Positions 14,418 to 25,667 of a stretch of DNA of 64,000 nt are shown one piece after another. Numbering within the stretch: position 1 is the stretch's first letter; every line of letters starts with the position of its first letter. The stretch is from Sanguibacter inulinus. GTDB lineage: Bacteria; Actinomycetota; Actinomycetes; Actinomycetales; Cellulomonadaceae. The notes below the pieces were generated by a model. The model was not told the origin of the DNA. It made no database searches and saw only the letters and a program-made list of their open reading frames with translations. The position numbers and the translations under genes are program-made. Location of the stretch: the NCBI RefSeq assembly GCF_013415325.1, contig NZ_JACBYE010000017.1, positions 1 to 64,000 on the forward strand. The letters run 5' to 3'.

Positions 14418-14423
14418 TAGGCT
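14418..14423 (+). promoter_or_regulatory. -10 hexamer TAGGCT, leaderless start
   Basis: TAGGCT is followed by six bases and the ATG at 14430. This supports the small downstream frame as a real, independently transcribed gene. Confidence 0.6.
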
Positions 14424-14429
14424 CGTCGC

Positions 14430-14690
14430 ATGAACCATTCCTGGGCCGACGGCGGCTACGAGAGATCCGAGCCCGGTCCGTCGCGCGGGGCGAGGATCGC
14501 CCTGACAGTCCTCGTCGTGCTCAGCACGGCTGTCGGCGCCGCGTGGTACGCCAAGGTCGGCATGGACCAGTCGAAGCAGGAGTGCTACGCGCAGCGCCCC
14601 GCGGGCATGAGCATCTCCGAGGTGACGACCACCTTCCGCTGGCTCCCGCCGGGCTACGACTGCAGCTACGTGCAGGACGGGACAGTCTGA
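14430..14690 (+). CDS. Small single-span membrane protein of unknown function
   Basis: An 86-residue protein with a polar N terminus of about 20 residues, one hydrophobic segment (about 22-40, IALTVLVVLSTAVGAAWYAK) and a short outer domain with two cysteines, Cys52 and Cys78, that could form a disulfide. No family is recognised. It is accepted as a gene because a -10-like TAGGCT lies exactly six bases before the ATG, as in other leaderless genes of this window, and because a strong terminator follows. Orientation inferred: N-in, C-out. Confidence 0.6.
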   Translation: MNHSWADGGYERSEPGPSRGARIALTVLVVLSTAVGAAWYAKVGMDQSKQECYAQRPAGMSISEVTTTFRWLPPGYDCSYVQDGTV

Positions 14691-14783
14691 GCCTGCCGTA
14701 GCCAGCCACGGGCCGAGGTCTCGCCCGCGACTGAGCCACCCACACCTGGCGCACGACTCACGCCCCAGCCTTGTCAGACCACG

Positions 14784-14831
14784 CACGAGGGCCGGTACCC
14801 CAGGATCGCTCCTGAGGTACCGGCCCTCGTG
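14784..14831. terminator. Bidirectional intrinsic terminator
   Basis: A very strong hairpin: a 16-bp perfect outer stem (14784-14799 with 14816-14831, cacgagggccggtacc type), one C-A mismatch, then a further 5-bp stem around a four-base loop. It lies between the converging small membrane protein gene and pheT and can serve both. Confidence 0.9.
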
Positions 14832-14902
14832 TCGTCACCGGCCGCGTGCGGGGTCAGCCCTCGTACGTGGTCGGCTCTCGTGCGTGGTGGGCAGAGCCGC
14901 TG

Positions 14903-17469
14903 TCAGGCGCGCAGCTCGGCCCCGACCCGTGCGGCGGCCGACGCGACAGCCGCCTCACGGACGGCGACGGCGTCCTGCGCCGTGAGCGTGCGGTCCTGCG
15001 CACGCAGCCGCAGCGAGAAGGCGAGGGACTTCTTGCCCTCCCCGAGCTGGTCACCTGTGAACACGTCGAAGAGACGCAGGTCTTCGAGGAGCTCTCCAGC
15101 ACCGTCGCGCACGGCGTCGAAGACGTCCTGCGCCGGCACCTCGGCGTCGACCACGAGCGCGAGGTCTTCCTTGGCGAGCGGGAAGGTCGAGACCGGGGCC
15201 GCCTGGCGGGGCTCGGTCGGCGCTGCCGCGACGAGCGCGTCGAGGTCGAGCTCGAAGGCGACGGTCCTGGCGGGCAGCGACAGCTGCTCGAGGACCTTCG
15301 GGTGCAGCTCACCGGCATAGCCGACGACTGCCCCGTCCGCGAGGGTCACCGCTGCGCACCGACCCGGGTGCCAGGGTGCCCGGTCGTTCGTCGAGACGAG
15401 GTCGACGTGGGCGCCCACCCGGTCCGCGACGAGCCGGACCGCCGCGACGGCGTCGGTCCAGTCGGCTGCCCGGCCTGCACCCCACCAGCCCGAGAGCTCG
15501 ATGGAGCCGGCCAGCACACCGGCGACGAACCGGGGCTGGGCGGGGACGGCCGCAGCGACCGCTGCCAGCTCCTCGTCGCTCGGACGCTGCCCGACCGGGA
15601 GCGCCGGAGCAGCCGGGGCCCCGACCACGGGGAGCGTGACGAGCCCGAGCTCGAAGAGCGCGAGGTCGGTGCGCCCGCGGGCGACGTTCCGTCGCGCGGT
15701 GTCGAGCAGGGTCACCAGGAGCGACGACCGCATCTGCCCCTTCTCGGCCGACATCGGGTTGACCAGGGTCAGCATGGTGCGACGCTCGTCGTCAGCGGCG
15801 AGACCGAGCTCGTCGAGCTGGTTCTGCCCGACGAAGGGATAGCTGAGCACCTCGACGAGACCGCTCTCGGCGAGCCCGCGCGCCACCGAGCGGCGCGCGC
15901 GCTGACCGCGGGTGAGACCACGACCGGCCGGGGCGACGGGGAGGATCGACGGGATCTGGTCGTAGCCGACCAGGCGCGCGACCTCTTCGACGAGCTCAGC
16001 AGCACCGACGAGGTCGGGCCGCCAGGACGGCACCTCGACGGAGAGCAGACCTGCCGCTGCGTCGACCTCGGTCACCGTGCACCCGATCTGCTCGAGGGTG
16101 CCGACCACCTGGTCACGCGTGTAGGGCACGCCGACGAGGCGCTCAGGCTCTGACAGGAGCATCTGGAGCGCCGGACGGGGGGCCACGACGTCGAGGTCGC
16201 TGACGGCCGGGTCGGCCGTGCCACCCCCGTGCTCGACGAGGAGGTCGACGACCCGCTGGGCCGCCACGTCCGCGAGCCTCGGGTCCACGCCGCGCTCGAA
16301 ACGCTTCGCGGCCTCGCTCGGCAGCCTGTGCCGACGTGCTGTGCGGGCGACCGAGACCTGGTCGAAGTGCGCAGCCTCGACGAGCACGTCCGTGGTCGTG
16401 CCGGAGACCTCGGTCTCCGCCCCGCCCATGACACCCGCGAGACCGAGGACGCGTGCCCCACGACCGCCAGCGCTGTCGGTGATGAGAAGGTCCTCGACGT
16501 CGAGCACGCGGTCTGTGCCGTCGAGGGTCACGAGCCGCTCCCCCGCGGTAGCCCTGCGCACCACGACGGGCGCGACCAGCGTCGAGAGGTCGTAGGCGTG
16601 CAGGGGCTGACCGAGGTCGAGCATGACGTAGTTGGTCACGTCGACAGCGAGCGAGATGGGTCGCATGCCCGCCTGCGTGAGCCGGCGCTGCATCCAGGCC
16701 GGAGACGGCGCCGTCGGGTCGATCCCGCGCACGACACGCGTGACGAAGCGGTCGCAGCCGGGGACGCCGTGGACCGGGGCGTCGTCCTCGACGACCACCT
16801 CGAACCCGTCGGCGGTCGCGGCGGGCAGCTCTGCGGTCGCCAGACCCGGGTCGCTGAAGGCGGCTCCGGTCGAGTGCGCGTACTCGCGCGCGACACCGCG
16901 CATCGAGAAGCAGTAGCCGCGGTCGGGGGTCACGTTGATCTCGAGGACCTCGTCCCCGAGACCGAGCAGCGCGGCGGCGTCGGTCCCCGGCTCGACGTCA
17001 GGGTGCACGGCCGGGTCGAGGACGATGATCCCGTCACCGCCTTCCCCGAGACCGAGCTCGCTCGTCGAGCAGATCATCCCGTCGGACACATGGCCGTAGG
17101 TCTTGCGGGCCGCGATCGGGAACGGGCCAGGAAGGACGGTCCCGGGCAGCGCAGCGACGACGAGGTCACCCTCGACGAAGTTGTGCGCACCGCAGATGAT
17201 CCCGCGCGGGACCGTGGGCTGACCGTCGTCGTCGAGGGTGTTGTGCGCCCCGACGTCGACCTGGCACCAGTTGATGACCTTGCCGTTCTTCTGAGGCTCC
17301 TTGACGAGCGAGAGCACCCGTCCGACGACCAGGGGCCCGGTCACCGCCGCGCCGTGGACCTCTTCTTCTTCGAGCCCGACGCGCACGAGGTCGGCCGCGA
17401 GCTGCTCAGCTGTCAGACCGGCGGGCAGCTCGACGTGCTCACCGAGCCAGGACAGGGGGATCAGGGGCA

Positions 17470-17470
<1 letters not shown>
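14903..17470 (-). CDS. pheT: Phenylalanyl-tRNA synthetase beta subunit
   Basis: Large subunit of the (alpha-beta)2 enzyme. The 855 residues include the N-terminal tRNA-binding (EMAP/OB) domain with VGRVLSLVKEPQKNGK, the B3/B4 editing region, B5 with the VGVPYTRDQVVGTL segment, and the C-terminal FDX anticodon-binding domain (VSTFPLAKEDLALVVD). Length is slightly above the usual 800. The ATG at 17470 shares one base with the pheS stop codon (TGATG), fixing the start. The transcript ends at the strong hairpin about 70 bases downstream. Confidence 0.97.
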
Positions 17471-20002
<2,532 letters not shown>

Positions 20003-20029
20003 GGGATTCCTAGCGTTGGGACGCGAGGG

Positions 20030-20872
20030 CTAGCGCTGGGCGCGCGAGCTCGCGTACAGACAGACGGTCGCGGCGGTCGCCAGGTTGAGCGACTCGGCGC
20101 GACCCCGGATGGGGACACGCACCACGGCGTCGGCGAGGCCACGCTCGGCCTCGGTGAGACCCCAGGCCTCGTTGCCGAAGATCCAGGCAGAGGGTGCGCG
20201 CAGGTCGGGGACACCCTCGGGGGCGTCCCCTGCGACGTCGAGCAGGTCGTCGAGGTCGTGGGCGCCGACGCCGTCGGCCGCGAGGGTCTGCAGACCCCCG
20301 AGGCCGAGCGCCGCGACGGCCTCGTCGAGCGGGACGCCCGTGACGACGGGGAGGTGGAAGAGCGACCCGGCGGTCGAGCGGACCACCTTGGGGCTGTGGA
20401 TGTCGACGCTGTTCGTGGTGAGGACCACGAGGTCGGCTCCGGCAGCGTCGGCCGCGCGGATGACCGCTCCGGCGTTGCCGGGGTCGCGCACGTTCGAGAG
20501 CACGGCGACCAGCCGCGGGCTCTGCGCGAGCGCCAGCTCGAGCGCGGCCGCAGGGCCGTCACCCGGGTCGGGGAGGTCGAGGACCGCCAGGACGCCCTGG
20601 GCGTCCGGGCTCATGGCCTCGAGCACCTCGGGCGTCGTGACGTGGAAGTACACGCGCGCCGCCTCGGCGTCGGCCACGATCTCGCGGTACCTGTCGCGCG
20701 ACTCTGCCGTGAGGTAGACGTCGCGGACGGACTGCGGGCTGTAGCGGACGGCCTCGCGGACACCCTGCGGTCCCTCGACCAGGAACCGTCCGGTGCGTGA
20801 ACGCGCAGAACGCCCAGACAAGGACCGGACCATCTTCACCCGATCGCTGCGGGTGCTGGAGATCTCGGTCAT
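20030..20872 (-). CDS. TrmH/SpoU-family RNA 2'-O-methyltransferase
   Basis: A 280-residue SPOUT methyltransferase. The N-terminal substrate-binding domain (about 1-105, FLVEGPQGVREA) is followed by the knot domain with motif 1 LSNVRDPGNAGAVIRAADAAGAD, motif 2 IFGNEAWGL and motif 3 SLNLATAATVCLY. Members methylate rRNA or tRNA riboses using SAM; in actinobacteria a gene of this type commonly lies between rplT and pheS, as here. The precise target nucleotide is not deducible, and the name tsnR is sometimes used because of the thiostrepton-resistance relatives. It lies 27 bases upstream of the permease. Confidence 0.9.
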   Translation of the reverse strand: MTEISSTRSDRVKMVRSLSGRSARSRTGRFLVEGPQGVREAVRYSPQSVRDVYLTAESRDRYREIVADAEAARVYFHVTTPEVLEAMSPDAQGVLAVLDLPDPGDGPAAALELALAQSPRLVAVLSNVRDPGNAGAVIRAADAAGADLVVLTTNSVDIHSPKVVRSTAGSLFHLPVVTGVPLDEAVAALGLGGLQTLAADGVGAHDLDDLLDVAGDAPEGVPDLRAPSAWIFGNEAWGLTEAERGLADAVVRVPIRGRAESLNLATAATVCLYASSRAQR

Positions 20873-20898
20873 CGTCTGGGCGTCTGAGGTGTCTGTGA

Positions 20899-20922
20899 GG
20901 CGCCGTGCAGCAGCACGGCGCC
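20899..20922 (-). terminator. Intrinsic terminator after rplT
   Basis: A perfect 10-bp stem (ggcgccgtgc with gcacggcgcc) around a four-base loop, 15 bases after the rplT stop codon. It may end or attenuate the infC-rpmI-rplT transcript before the methyltransferase gene. Confidence 0.7.
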
Positions 20923-20936
20923 AATCACGACAGGCG

Positions 20937-21323
20937 TCAGGCCGCGACCTTGGGCGCGTTGACGTCGGCCGGCAGAGCGGCCTTGGCGAGCTTGACGAGT
21001 GCGTTGAACGCGGCGACGTCGGAGACGGCGAGCTCAGCGAGGACGCGACGGTCCACGAGGATCTCAGCAGCCTTGAGGCCCTGGATGAAACGGTTGTACG
21101 TCATGCCCTCGGCGCGGGCCGCAGCGTTGATGCGCTGGATCCAGAGACGACGGAAGTCGCCCTTGCGCTTCTTGCGGTCGCGGTAGGAGTAGGTGAGGGA
21201 GTGGGTGACCTGCTCCTTCGCCTTCCTGTAGAGACGTGAGCGCTGGCCGCGGTAACCGCTGGCGCGCTCGAGAATTGTCCGACGCTTCTTGTGGGCGTTG
21301 ACCGCCCGCTTCACGCGTGCCAC
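20937..21323 (-). CDS. rplT: 50S ribosomal protein L20
   Basis: Assembly protein of the large subunit that binds 23S rRNA. The 128 residues start with the basic N-terminal arm [20 protein letters not shown] and continue with [18 protein letters not shown] and the globular part [11 protein letters not shown], all diagnostic. It is about ten residues longer than E. coli L20 at the C terminus. Third gene of infC-rpmI-rplT. Confidence 0.98.
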   Translation of the reverse strand: MARVKRAVNAHKKRRTILERASGYRGQRSRLYRKAKEQVTHSLTYSYRDRKKRKGDFRRLWIQRINAAARAEGMTYNRFIQGLKAAEILVDRRVLAELAVSDVAAFNALVKLAKAALPADVNAPKVAA

Positions 21324-21387
21324 GTGATGCTCCTTGCAGTTGGGTGCTGGAAATGAGGTCTGTCAGCGAGCCTGGGCCCGCCGGAGG

Positions 21388-21582
21388 TCACTTGCCGAGC
21401 AGCTTCTTGATCTTCTTGACGTCGGCGGCGCTGACGACCAGGTCGCCAGACAGGCGGCGCTTGCGTCGGCTCGACTTGTGCTCGAGCAGGTGGCGCTTGT
21501 TGGCCTGCTCGCGCATGACCTTTCCACTACCGGTGATGCGGAACCGCTTCTTCGCGCCGGAGTGCGTCTTGTTCTTCGGCAT
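21388..21582 (-). CDS. rpmI: 50S ribosomal protein L35
   Basis: A 64-residue basic protein of the large subunit: [20 protein letters not shown] and [16 protein letters not shown] are the family hallmarks. The ATG at 21582 is chosen because homologues begin MPK; a 15-residue upstream extension is not conserved. It follows infC after 132 bases, a gap with only weak hairpins, and precedes rplT by 64 bases. Confidence 0.97.
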   Translation of the reverse strand: MPKNKTHSGAKKRFRITGSGKVMREQANKRHLLEHKSSRRKRRLSGDLVVSAADVKKIKKLLGK

Positions 21583-21714
21583 GGCTGCCGTTTCTCCTCG
21601 GGTCTGGTCAGGTGTCAGGTTCAACACTCGACGTCGGTCTGGTCAGAGCCGGTGGGCTCCGCCTCGGTCAGGTCCTGGACAGCGTCCGGGACCAGGCCAG
21701 GTGGTCGTGCAGCG

Positions 21715-22647
21715 TCACTCGCTCTTCTGAGGAGCAGGCTTGGCGCTCGGCCTGGGGGCTGCCGGCCGAGCCGCAGGCGGCTTCGGCGTGGCGGGCTTGG
21801 CCACAGGCTTCGGGGTGGCTGCAGGCTTGGGGGCTGCAGCAGGCTTGGCGGCCGCGGCGGGCTTCGGGGCTGCGGCAGGCTTGGACTCCGCTGCAGGCTT
21901 CGCAGCCGGAGCAGCCTTGGCCGGAGCCGGTGCTGCGGCGGCGGGAGACTGTGCAGGAGCCGGGGCCTGGACCGGAGCAGCCTTCGGTGCGGCGGCGACA
22001 GCCTCGGTGGCTGCTGCGACCTGCGCCTCGAAGTCTTCGGAGGCCGACGGGTCGGCAGGCTCCTCGACGCGGGCAGGACGGGCCGCACGAGGCGACTCTT
22101 CCTCGGCGCGCCGACGCTGCTCGTTCTTGGCCTCGGCCTTCTTCTTGGTCGGCCCGAGCACCATGATCATGTTGCGACCATCCTGCTTGGGCATGCTCTC
22201 GATGAAGCCGAGCTCCTGGACGTCTTCTGCCAGGCGCTGGAGCAGACGGACACCCATCTCGGGGCGAGACTGCTCACGACCGCGGAACATGATCATGACC
22301 TTGACCTTGTCGCCCGCAGCGAGGAAGCGCTCGACGTGGCCCCTCTTGGTGCCGTAGTCGTGCGGGTCGATCTTCAGGCGGAAACGGATCTCCTTGAGAA
22401 CCGTGTTGGCCTGGTTCCGGCGAGCCTCACGAGCCTTCATGTCCGACTCGTACTTGAACTTGCCGTAGTCCATGAGCTTGCACACCGGCGGGCGTGCGTC
22501 GGGGGCGACCTCGACGAGGTCCAGGTCAGCGTCCTGTGCAAGGCTCAGGGCGACCTCAATGCGTACGACCCCGACCTGCTCTCCACCTGGGCCGACGAGT
22601 CGGACCTCGGGGACGCGGATCCGGTCGTTGATGCGAGGCTCGCTGAT
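21715..22647 (-). CDS. infC: Translation initiation factor IF-3 with long Ala/Pro/Lys tail; probable ATC start
   Basis: IF-3 keeps ribosomal subunits apart and checks the start codon. Residues 1-85 ([30 protein letters not shown]) form the N domain and linker, about 85-175 the C domain ([18 protein letters not shown]). Beyond about 190 runs a 120-residue low-complexity tail rich in AAKPAA and APKPAA units, making 310 residues against about 180 in E. coli. The start is taken as ATC at 22647-22645, six bases after a perfect AAGGAG; no ATG, GTG or TTG lies near the expected N terminus, and the next upstream ATG would add 20 non-conserved residues. A rare start is known for infC, where it allows autoregulation. 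Confidence 0.93.
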   Translation of the reverse strand: MSEPRINDRIRVPEVRLVGPGGEQVGVVRIEVALSLAQDADLDLVEVAPDARPPVCKLMDYGKFKYESDMKAREARRNQANTVLKEIRFRLKIDPHDYGTKRGHVERFLAAGDKVKVMIMFRGREQSRPEMGVRLLQRLAEDVQELGFIESMPKQDGRNMIMVLGPTKKKAEAKNEQRRRAEEESPRAARPARVEEPADPSASEDFEAQVAAATEAVAAAPKAAPVQAPAPAQSPAAAAPAPAKAAPAAKPAAESKPAAAPKPAAAAKPAAAPKPAATPKPVAKPATPKPPAARPAAPRPSAKPAPQKSE

Positions 22648-22659
22648 GTGATGCTCCTT
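22645..22659 (-). promoter_or_regulatory. Shine-Dalgarno AAGGAG and ATC start of infC
   Basis: AAGGAG at 22659-22654, a six-base spacer, then ATC at 22647-22645 followed by AGC GAG CCT (Ser-Glu-Pro), the conserved IF-3 beginning. The strong ribosome-binding site at optimal distance decides for the non-canonical codon. Confidence 0.7.
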
Positions 22660-22691
22660 GAAACTTGTCGGAAGCTCGTCAGGAACGGGAA

Positions 22692-22724
22692 AGGCCCCCA
22701 TCCCTGAGCACAGGGTGGAGGCCT
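22692..22724 (-). promoter_or_regulatory. Hairpin in the infC leader
   Basis: Outer stem aggcc/ggcct (22692-22696 with 22720-22724) and inner stem ccctg/caggg (22702-22706 with 22711-22715), joined by three pairs, one mismatch and one bulged base. It ends 32 bases before the infC Shine-Dalgarno sequence. It could be a leader structure or attenuator for the infC-rpmI-rplT operon. There is no T tract. The rest of the 450-base region up to the fur gene shows no gene. Confidence 0.45.
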
Positions 22725-23076
22725 GGACGTCCGGGTCGCACGGTCCGTCGAGAGACGGTCGGGCGACGCTACGGCGCGCTGCACCGAGGTGCTGCTCGCC
22801 GTTCGGACCAGAACCCGGACTCTGTCGCTGCGATCGTGCTGGGCACGATCCGGTCTGTCGAGACTCAGGTGGGAGTGGCTCCACTTGTGCACCGGGCGTT
22901 CGTCGTACGGATCTCTGAGTGCTCTGAGCGAGACTCCGAGACCGTTCGATACTCGTCCGGTCGGTCAGCGGCCAACACTACCACCAGGTCGCCCGTCATG
23001 GAACCACCGCAGAAAACCTCTGCACAGGGTCACTCGGAGCCGTCCTGCGCCGAGCGAGCCTGGAGACGATCCAGTA

Positions 23077-23091
23077 CTGGAATGATTCCAG
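23077..23091. promoter_or_regulatory. Candidate Fur/PerR-type operator, 7-1-7 palindrome
   Basis: CTGGAATGATTCCAG is a perfect 15-bp inverted repeat with a one-base centre, the 7-1-7 layout of Fur, PerR and CatR boxes. It ends 13 bases before the first ATG of the Fur-family gene, so it is placed for autoregulation and for control of the fur-katA pair. Confidence 0.65.
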
Positions 23092-23104
23092 AAAACCTGC
23101 TTTC

Positions 23105-23560
23105 ATGGAGCCCATGACGATCTCCGAGCTCACGACCGAGGGTGACCAGCTGCTGCGCAGCCACGGTCTGCGTGTCACGGCGACACGTCTCGCGGTGCTC
23201 GACGCCGTCGCACAGGCACCTCACTCGACCACCGACGCGATCTTGGCCCGGGTCCGCGCGACCCTGGGCACAGCCTCCACGCAGGCCGTGTACGACGTCC
23301 TCGCGGCGCTCACCTCAGCCGGTCTGCTCCACAGGATCGAACCGGCCGGCCACCCCGCGCGCTACGAGCGGCGGGTCGGTGACAACCACCACCACGTGGT
23401 CTGCCGCAGCTGCGGCAGCGTGGCGGACGTCGACTGCTCGGTCGGCCACGCGCCGTGCCTGGTGCCCTCGAACGACCACGGCTTCGTCATCGACGAAGCA
23501 GAGGTCGTGTTCTGGGGCACGTGCGGAGACTGCCTGCGCAGCCCCGCGTCTCCCGCCTGA
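23105..23560 (+). CDS. Fur-family transcriptional regulator (probable peroxide-responsive, CatR/FurA-like)
   Basis: A 151-residue regulator. The winged helix (about 15-85) includes HGLRVTATRLAVLDAV and STQAVYDVLAAL; the dimerisation domain has the metal-ligand motif DNHHHVVCRSCG and a second CGDC pair at the C terminus for structural zinc. It lies 91 bases upstream of a catalase gene on the same strand, the arrangement of actinobacterial furA/catR with katG or katA, so peroxide sensing is likely though iron or zinc sensing cannot be excluded. The ATG at 23105 has no Shine-Dalgarno; a second ATG at 23114 is possible. Confidence 0.85.
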   Translation: MEPMTISELTTEGDQLLRSHGLRVTATRLAVLDAVAQAPHSTTDAILARVRATLGTASTQAVYDVLAALTSAGLLHRIEPAGHPARYERRVGDNHHHVVCRSCGSVADVDCSVGHAPCLVPSNDHGFVIDEAEVVFWGTCGDCLRSPASPA

Positions 23561-23651
23561 ACCCGACTGACCCGCTGGTCGACGATCCCCAGCCGGTCCC
23601 CCACACCTCCTGACGCACGACTCGCCGCACCCCGAAGAGAAGGAAGCCCCC

Positions 23652-25151
23652 ATGACAGACCGCTTCACCACCTCCCAGACCGGAACCCCGATCGCCAGCG
23701 ACGAGCACTCGCTCACCGCAGGGCCCGACGGCGCAGCCGTCCTGCACGACCGCTACCTCGTCGAGAAGCTCGCGCAGTTCAACCGTGAGCGCATCCCGGA
23801 GCGCATCGTCCACGCCAAGGGCGGCGGCGCCTTCGGCTCCTTCGAGGTCACCGGTGACGTGTCGGCGTACACCTCGGCCGCCGTGTTCCAGCCCGGCACC
23901 GTGACCGAGACGCTCCAGCGCTTCTCGAGCGTGGCCGGCGAGCAGGGCAGCCCCGACACGTGGCGCGACGTCCGCGGGTTCTCGGTGAAGTTCTACACCT
24001 CCGAGGGCAACTACGACATCGTCGGCAACAACACCCCGGTGTTCTTCATCCGCGACGGCATCAAGTTCCCGGACTTCATCCACTCGCAGAAGCGCCTCCC
24101 CGGCTCTGGCCTGCGCGACGGCGACATGCAGTGGGACTTCTGGACCCTCTCCCCCGAGTCTGCGCACCAGGTCACCTACCTCATGGGCGACCGCGGCCTC
24201 CCCCGCTCCTGGCGCGAGATGCCCGGCTTCGGCTCGCACACCTACCAGTGGATCAACGCCGCCGGTGAGCGGTTCTGGGTCAAGTACCACTTCACCTCGA
24301 ACCAGGGGAACATCGAGATGCAGAGCGCGGAGGCCGAGCAGATCGCCGGAGCCGACGCCGACTACTACCGCCGGGACCTCTACGAGGCCATCGAGGCCGG
24401 GAACCACCCGTCCTGGGACGTCCACGTCCAGGTCATGCCGTACGAGGACGCCAAGACGTACCGCTTCAACCCCTTCGACCTCACGAAGGTCTGGCCGCAC
24501 GCGGACTACCCGCTCATCAAGGTCGGGACCCACACGCTGAACCGCAACCCGGAGAACTTCTTCGCGGAGATCGAGCAGGCGGCATTCTCCCCCGCGAACA
24601 CCGTCCCCGGCATCGACATCAGCCCGGACAAGATGCTCATGGCCCGCGTGTTCTCCTACCCGGATGCCCAGCGGTACAGGGTCGGGACGAACTACAACCA
24701 GATCCCGGTCAACGCCCCGAAGGCTCCTGTGCACAACTACTCGCAGGACGGGTCGCAGCGCCACGGCTTCAAGGCCGCGTCCGACCCGGTCTACGCGCCG
24801 AACTCCTTCGGCGGCCCTGTGGCCGACCCCGCCCGCGCCGCGACAGGGTCGTGGGAGAGCGACGGCGAGCTCGTCCGCTCCGCAGCCACCCTGCACAGCG
24901 AGGACGACGACTTCGGCCAGGCCGGGACGCTCTACCGCCACGTCTTCGACGACGCGGCGAAGGCTCGCTTCGTCGAGACCCTCGTCGGGCAGGGTTCTGG
25001 CATCACTGTCGACCGCGTCCGTGAGCGCTTCTTCTGGTACTGGACCAACGTCGACGCCGCCCTCGGCGCCACGCTCCGTGAGAAGGTCGGCTCGATCGAG
25101 TCGGCCAACGAGTCGGCCGAGCCGATCGGCATCGGTGCCGACCACGCCTGA
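23652..25151 (+). CDS. katA: Monofunctional haem catalase
   Basis: Breaks down hydrogen peroxide to water and oxygen in the cytoplasm. The 499 residues are of the small-subunit (clade 3-like) length. Catalytic His54 is in [12 protein letters not shown], the distal Asn in [12 protein letters not shown] (126-127), and the proximal haem ligand Tyr in [12 protein letters not shown] near residue 336. The ATG at 23652 is preceded by AGAAGGAAG. It probably shares a transcript with the Fur-family gene and ends at a strong hairpin 45 bases downstream. Confidence 0.97.
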   Translation: MTDRFTTSQTGTPIASDEHSLTAGPDGAAVLHDRYLVEKLAQFNRERIPERIVHAKGGGAFGSFEVTGDVSAYTSAAVFQPGTVTETLQRFSSVAGEQGSPDTWRDVRGFSVKFYTSEGNYDIVGNNTPVFFIRDGIKFPDFIHSQKRLPGSGLRDGDMQWDFWTLSPESAHQVTYLMGDRGLPRSWREMPGFGSHTYQWINAAGERFWVKYHFTSNQGNIEMQSAEAEQIAGADADYYRRDLYEAIEAGNHPSWDVHVQVMPYEDAKTYRFNPFDLTKVWPHADYPLIKVGTHTLNRNPENFFAEIEQAAFSPANTVPGIDISPDKMLMARVFSYPDAQRYRVGTNYNQIPVNAPKAPVHNYSQDGSQRHGFKAASDPVYAPNSFGGPVADPARAATGSWESDGELVRSAATLHSEDDDFGQAGTLYRHVFDDAAKARFVETLVGQGSGITVDRVRERFFWYWTNVDAALGATLREKVGSIESANESAEPIGIGADHA

Positions 25152-25195
25152 CGCCGTCCCGGTGGCAGCACGCTGACACCGACCCCGACGGCTCG

Positions 25196-25233
25196 ACCAC
25201 GGGCCCAGGACCTCACGGTCCTGGGCCCGTGGT
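25196..25233 (+). terminator. Intrinsic terminator after the catalase gene
   Basis: A perfect 17-bp stem (25196-25212 with 25217-25233, ccacgggcccaggacc type) and a four-base loop. One of the strongest hairpins in the window. Confidence 0.9.
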
Positions 25234-25292
25234 GAGTCTCGTGGCGACCAGGCAGGTCGCCAGCCGGGCCCGACCTCGTGGACACTAGTCAC

Positions 25293-25667
25293 ATGACCGA
25301 CGAGCACACCCACGAAGCACACTCCGTCGACGACCTCGCGCCTCAGGCCACGAGAGACATCGCCGACGTCGCCGCCGTCGAGGTGATCACCACCGCCGCC
25401 GTCCACCTCATGAGCGCTGCCGCCGTGAAGTGCGGGCTCGCCGCCGAGCCTGGTGCCGCCGACCACCTCGACCTCGACGAGGCCCGCAAGCTCATCAACG
25501 CCCTGGCCGCGCTCGTCACCACAGCCGCCCCCGACATCGGGAACCAGCACGCCAGGTCGCTGCGCGACGGGCTCCGCAGCCTCCAGCTCGCCTTCCGCGA
25601 GGCCTCCGTCTACCCGGACGCCCCGGGCGAGGGACCGGGTGAGAGCTTCACCGGGGCGGTCAGTTGA
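25293..25667 (+). CDS. DUF1844 family protein
   Basis: A 124-residue, mostly helical protein. The middle carries the DUF1844 pattern: VEVITTAAVHLMSAAAVKCGL, then LDEARKLINALAALV and SLRDGLRSLQLAFREAS. The function of the family is unknown; in actinobacteria its genes are often near infC. The ATG at 25293 has a GACACT element six bases upstream, suggesting a leaderless start; a GTG at 25278 is the alternative. It overlaps the next gene by four bases (TTGA). Confidence 0.8.
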   Translation: MTDEHTHEAHSVDDLAPQATRDIADVAAVEVITTAAVHLMSAAAVKCGLAAEPGAADHLDLDEARKLINALAALVTTAAPDIGNQHARSLRDGLRSLQLAFREASVYPDAPGEGPGESFTGAVS

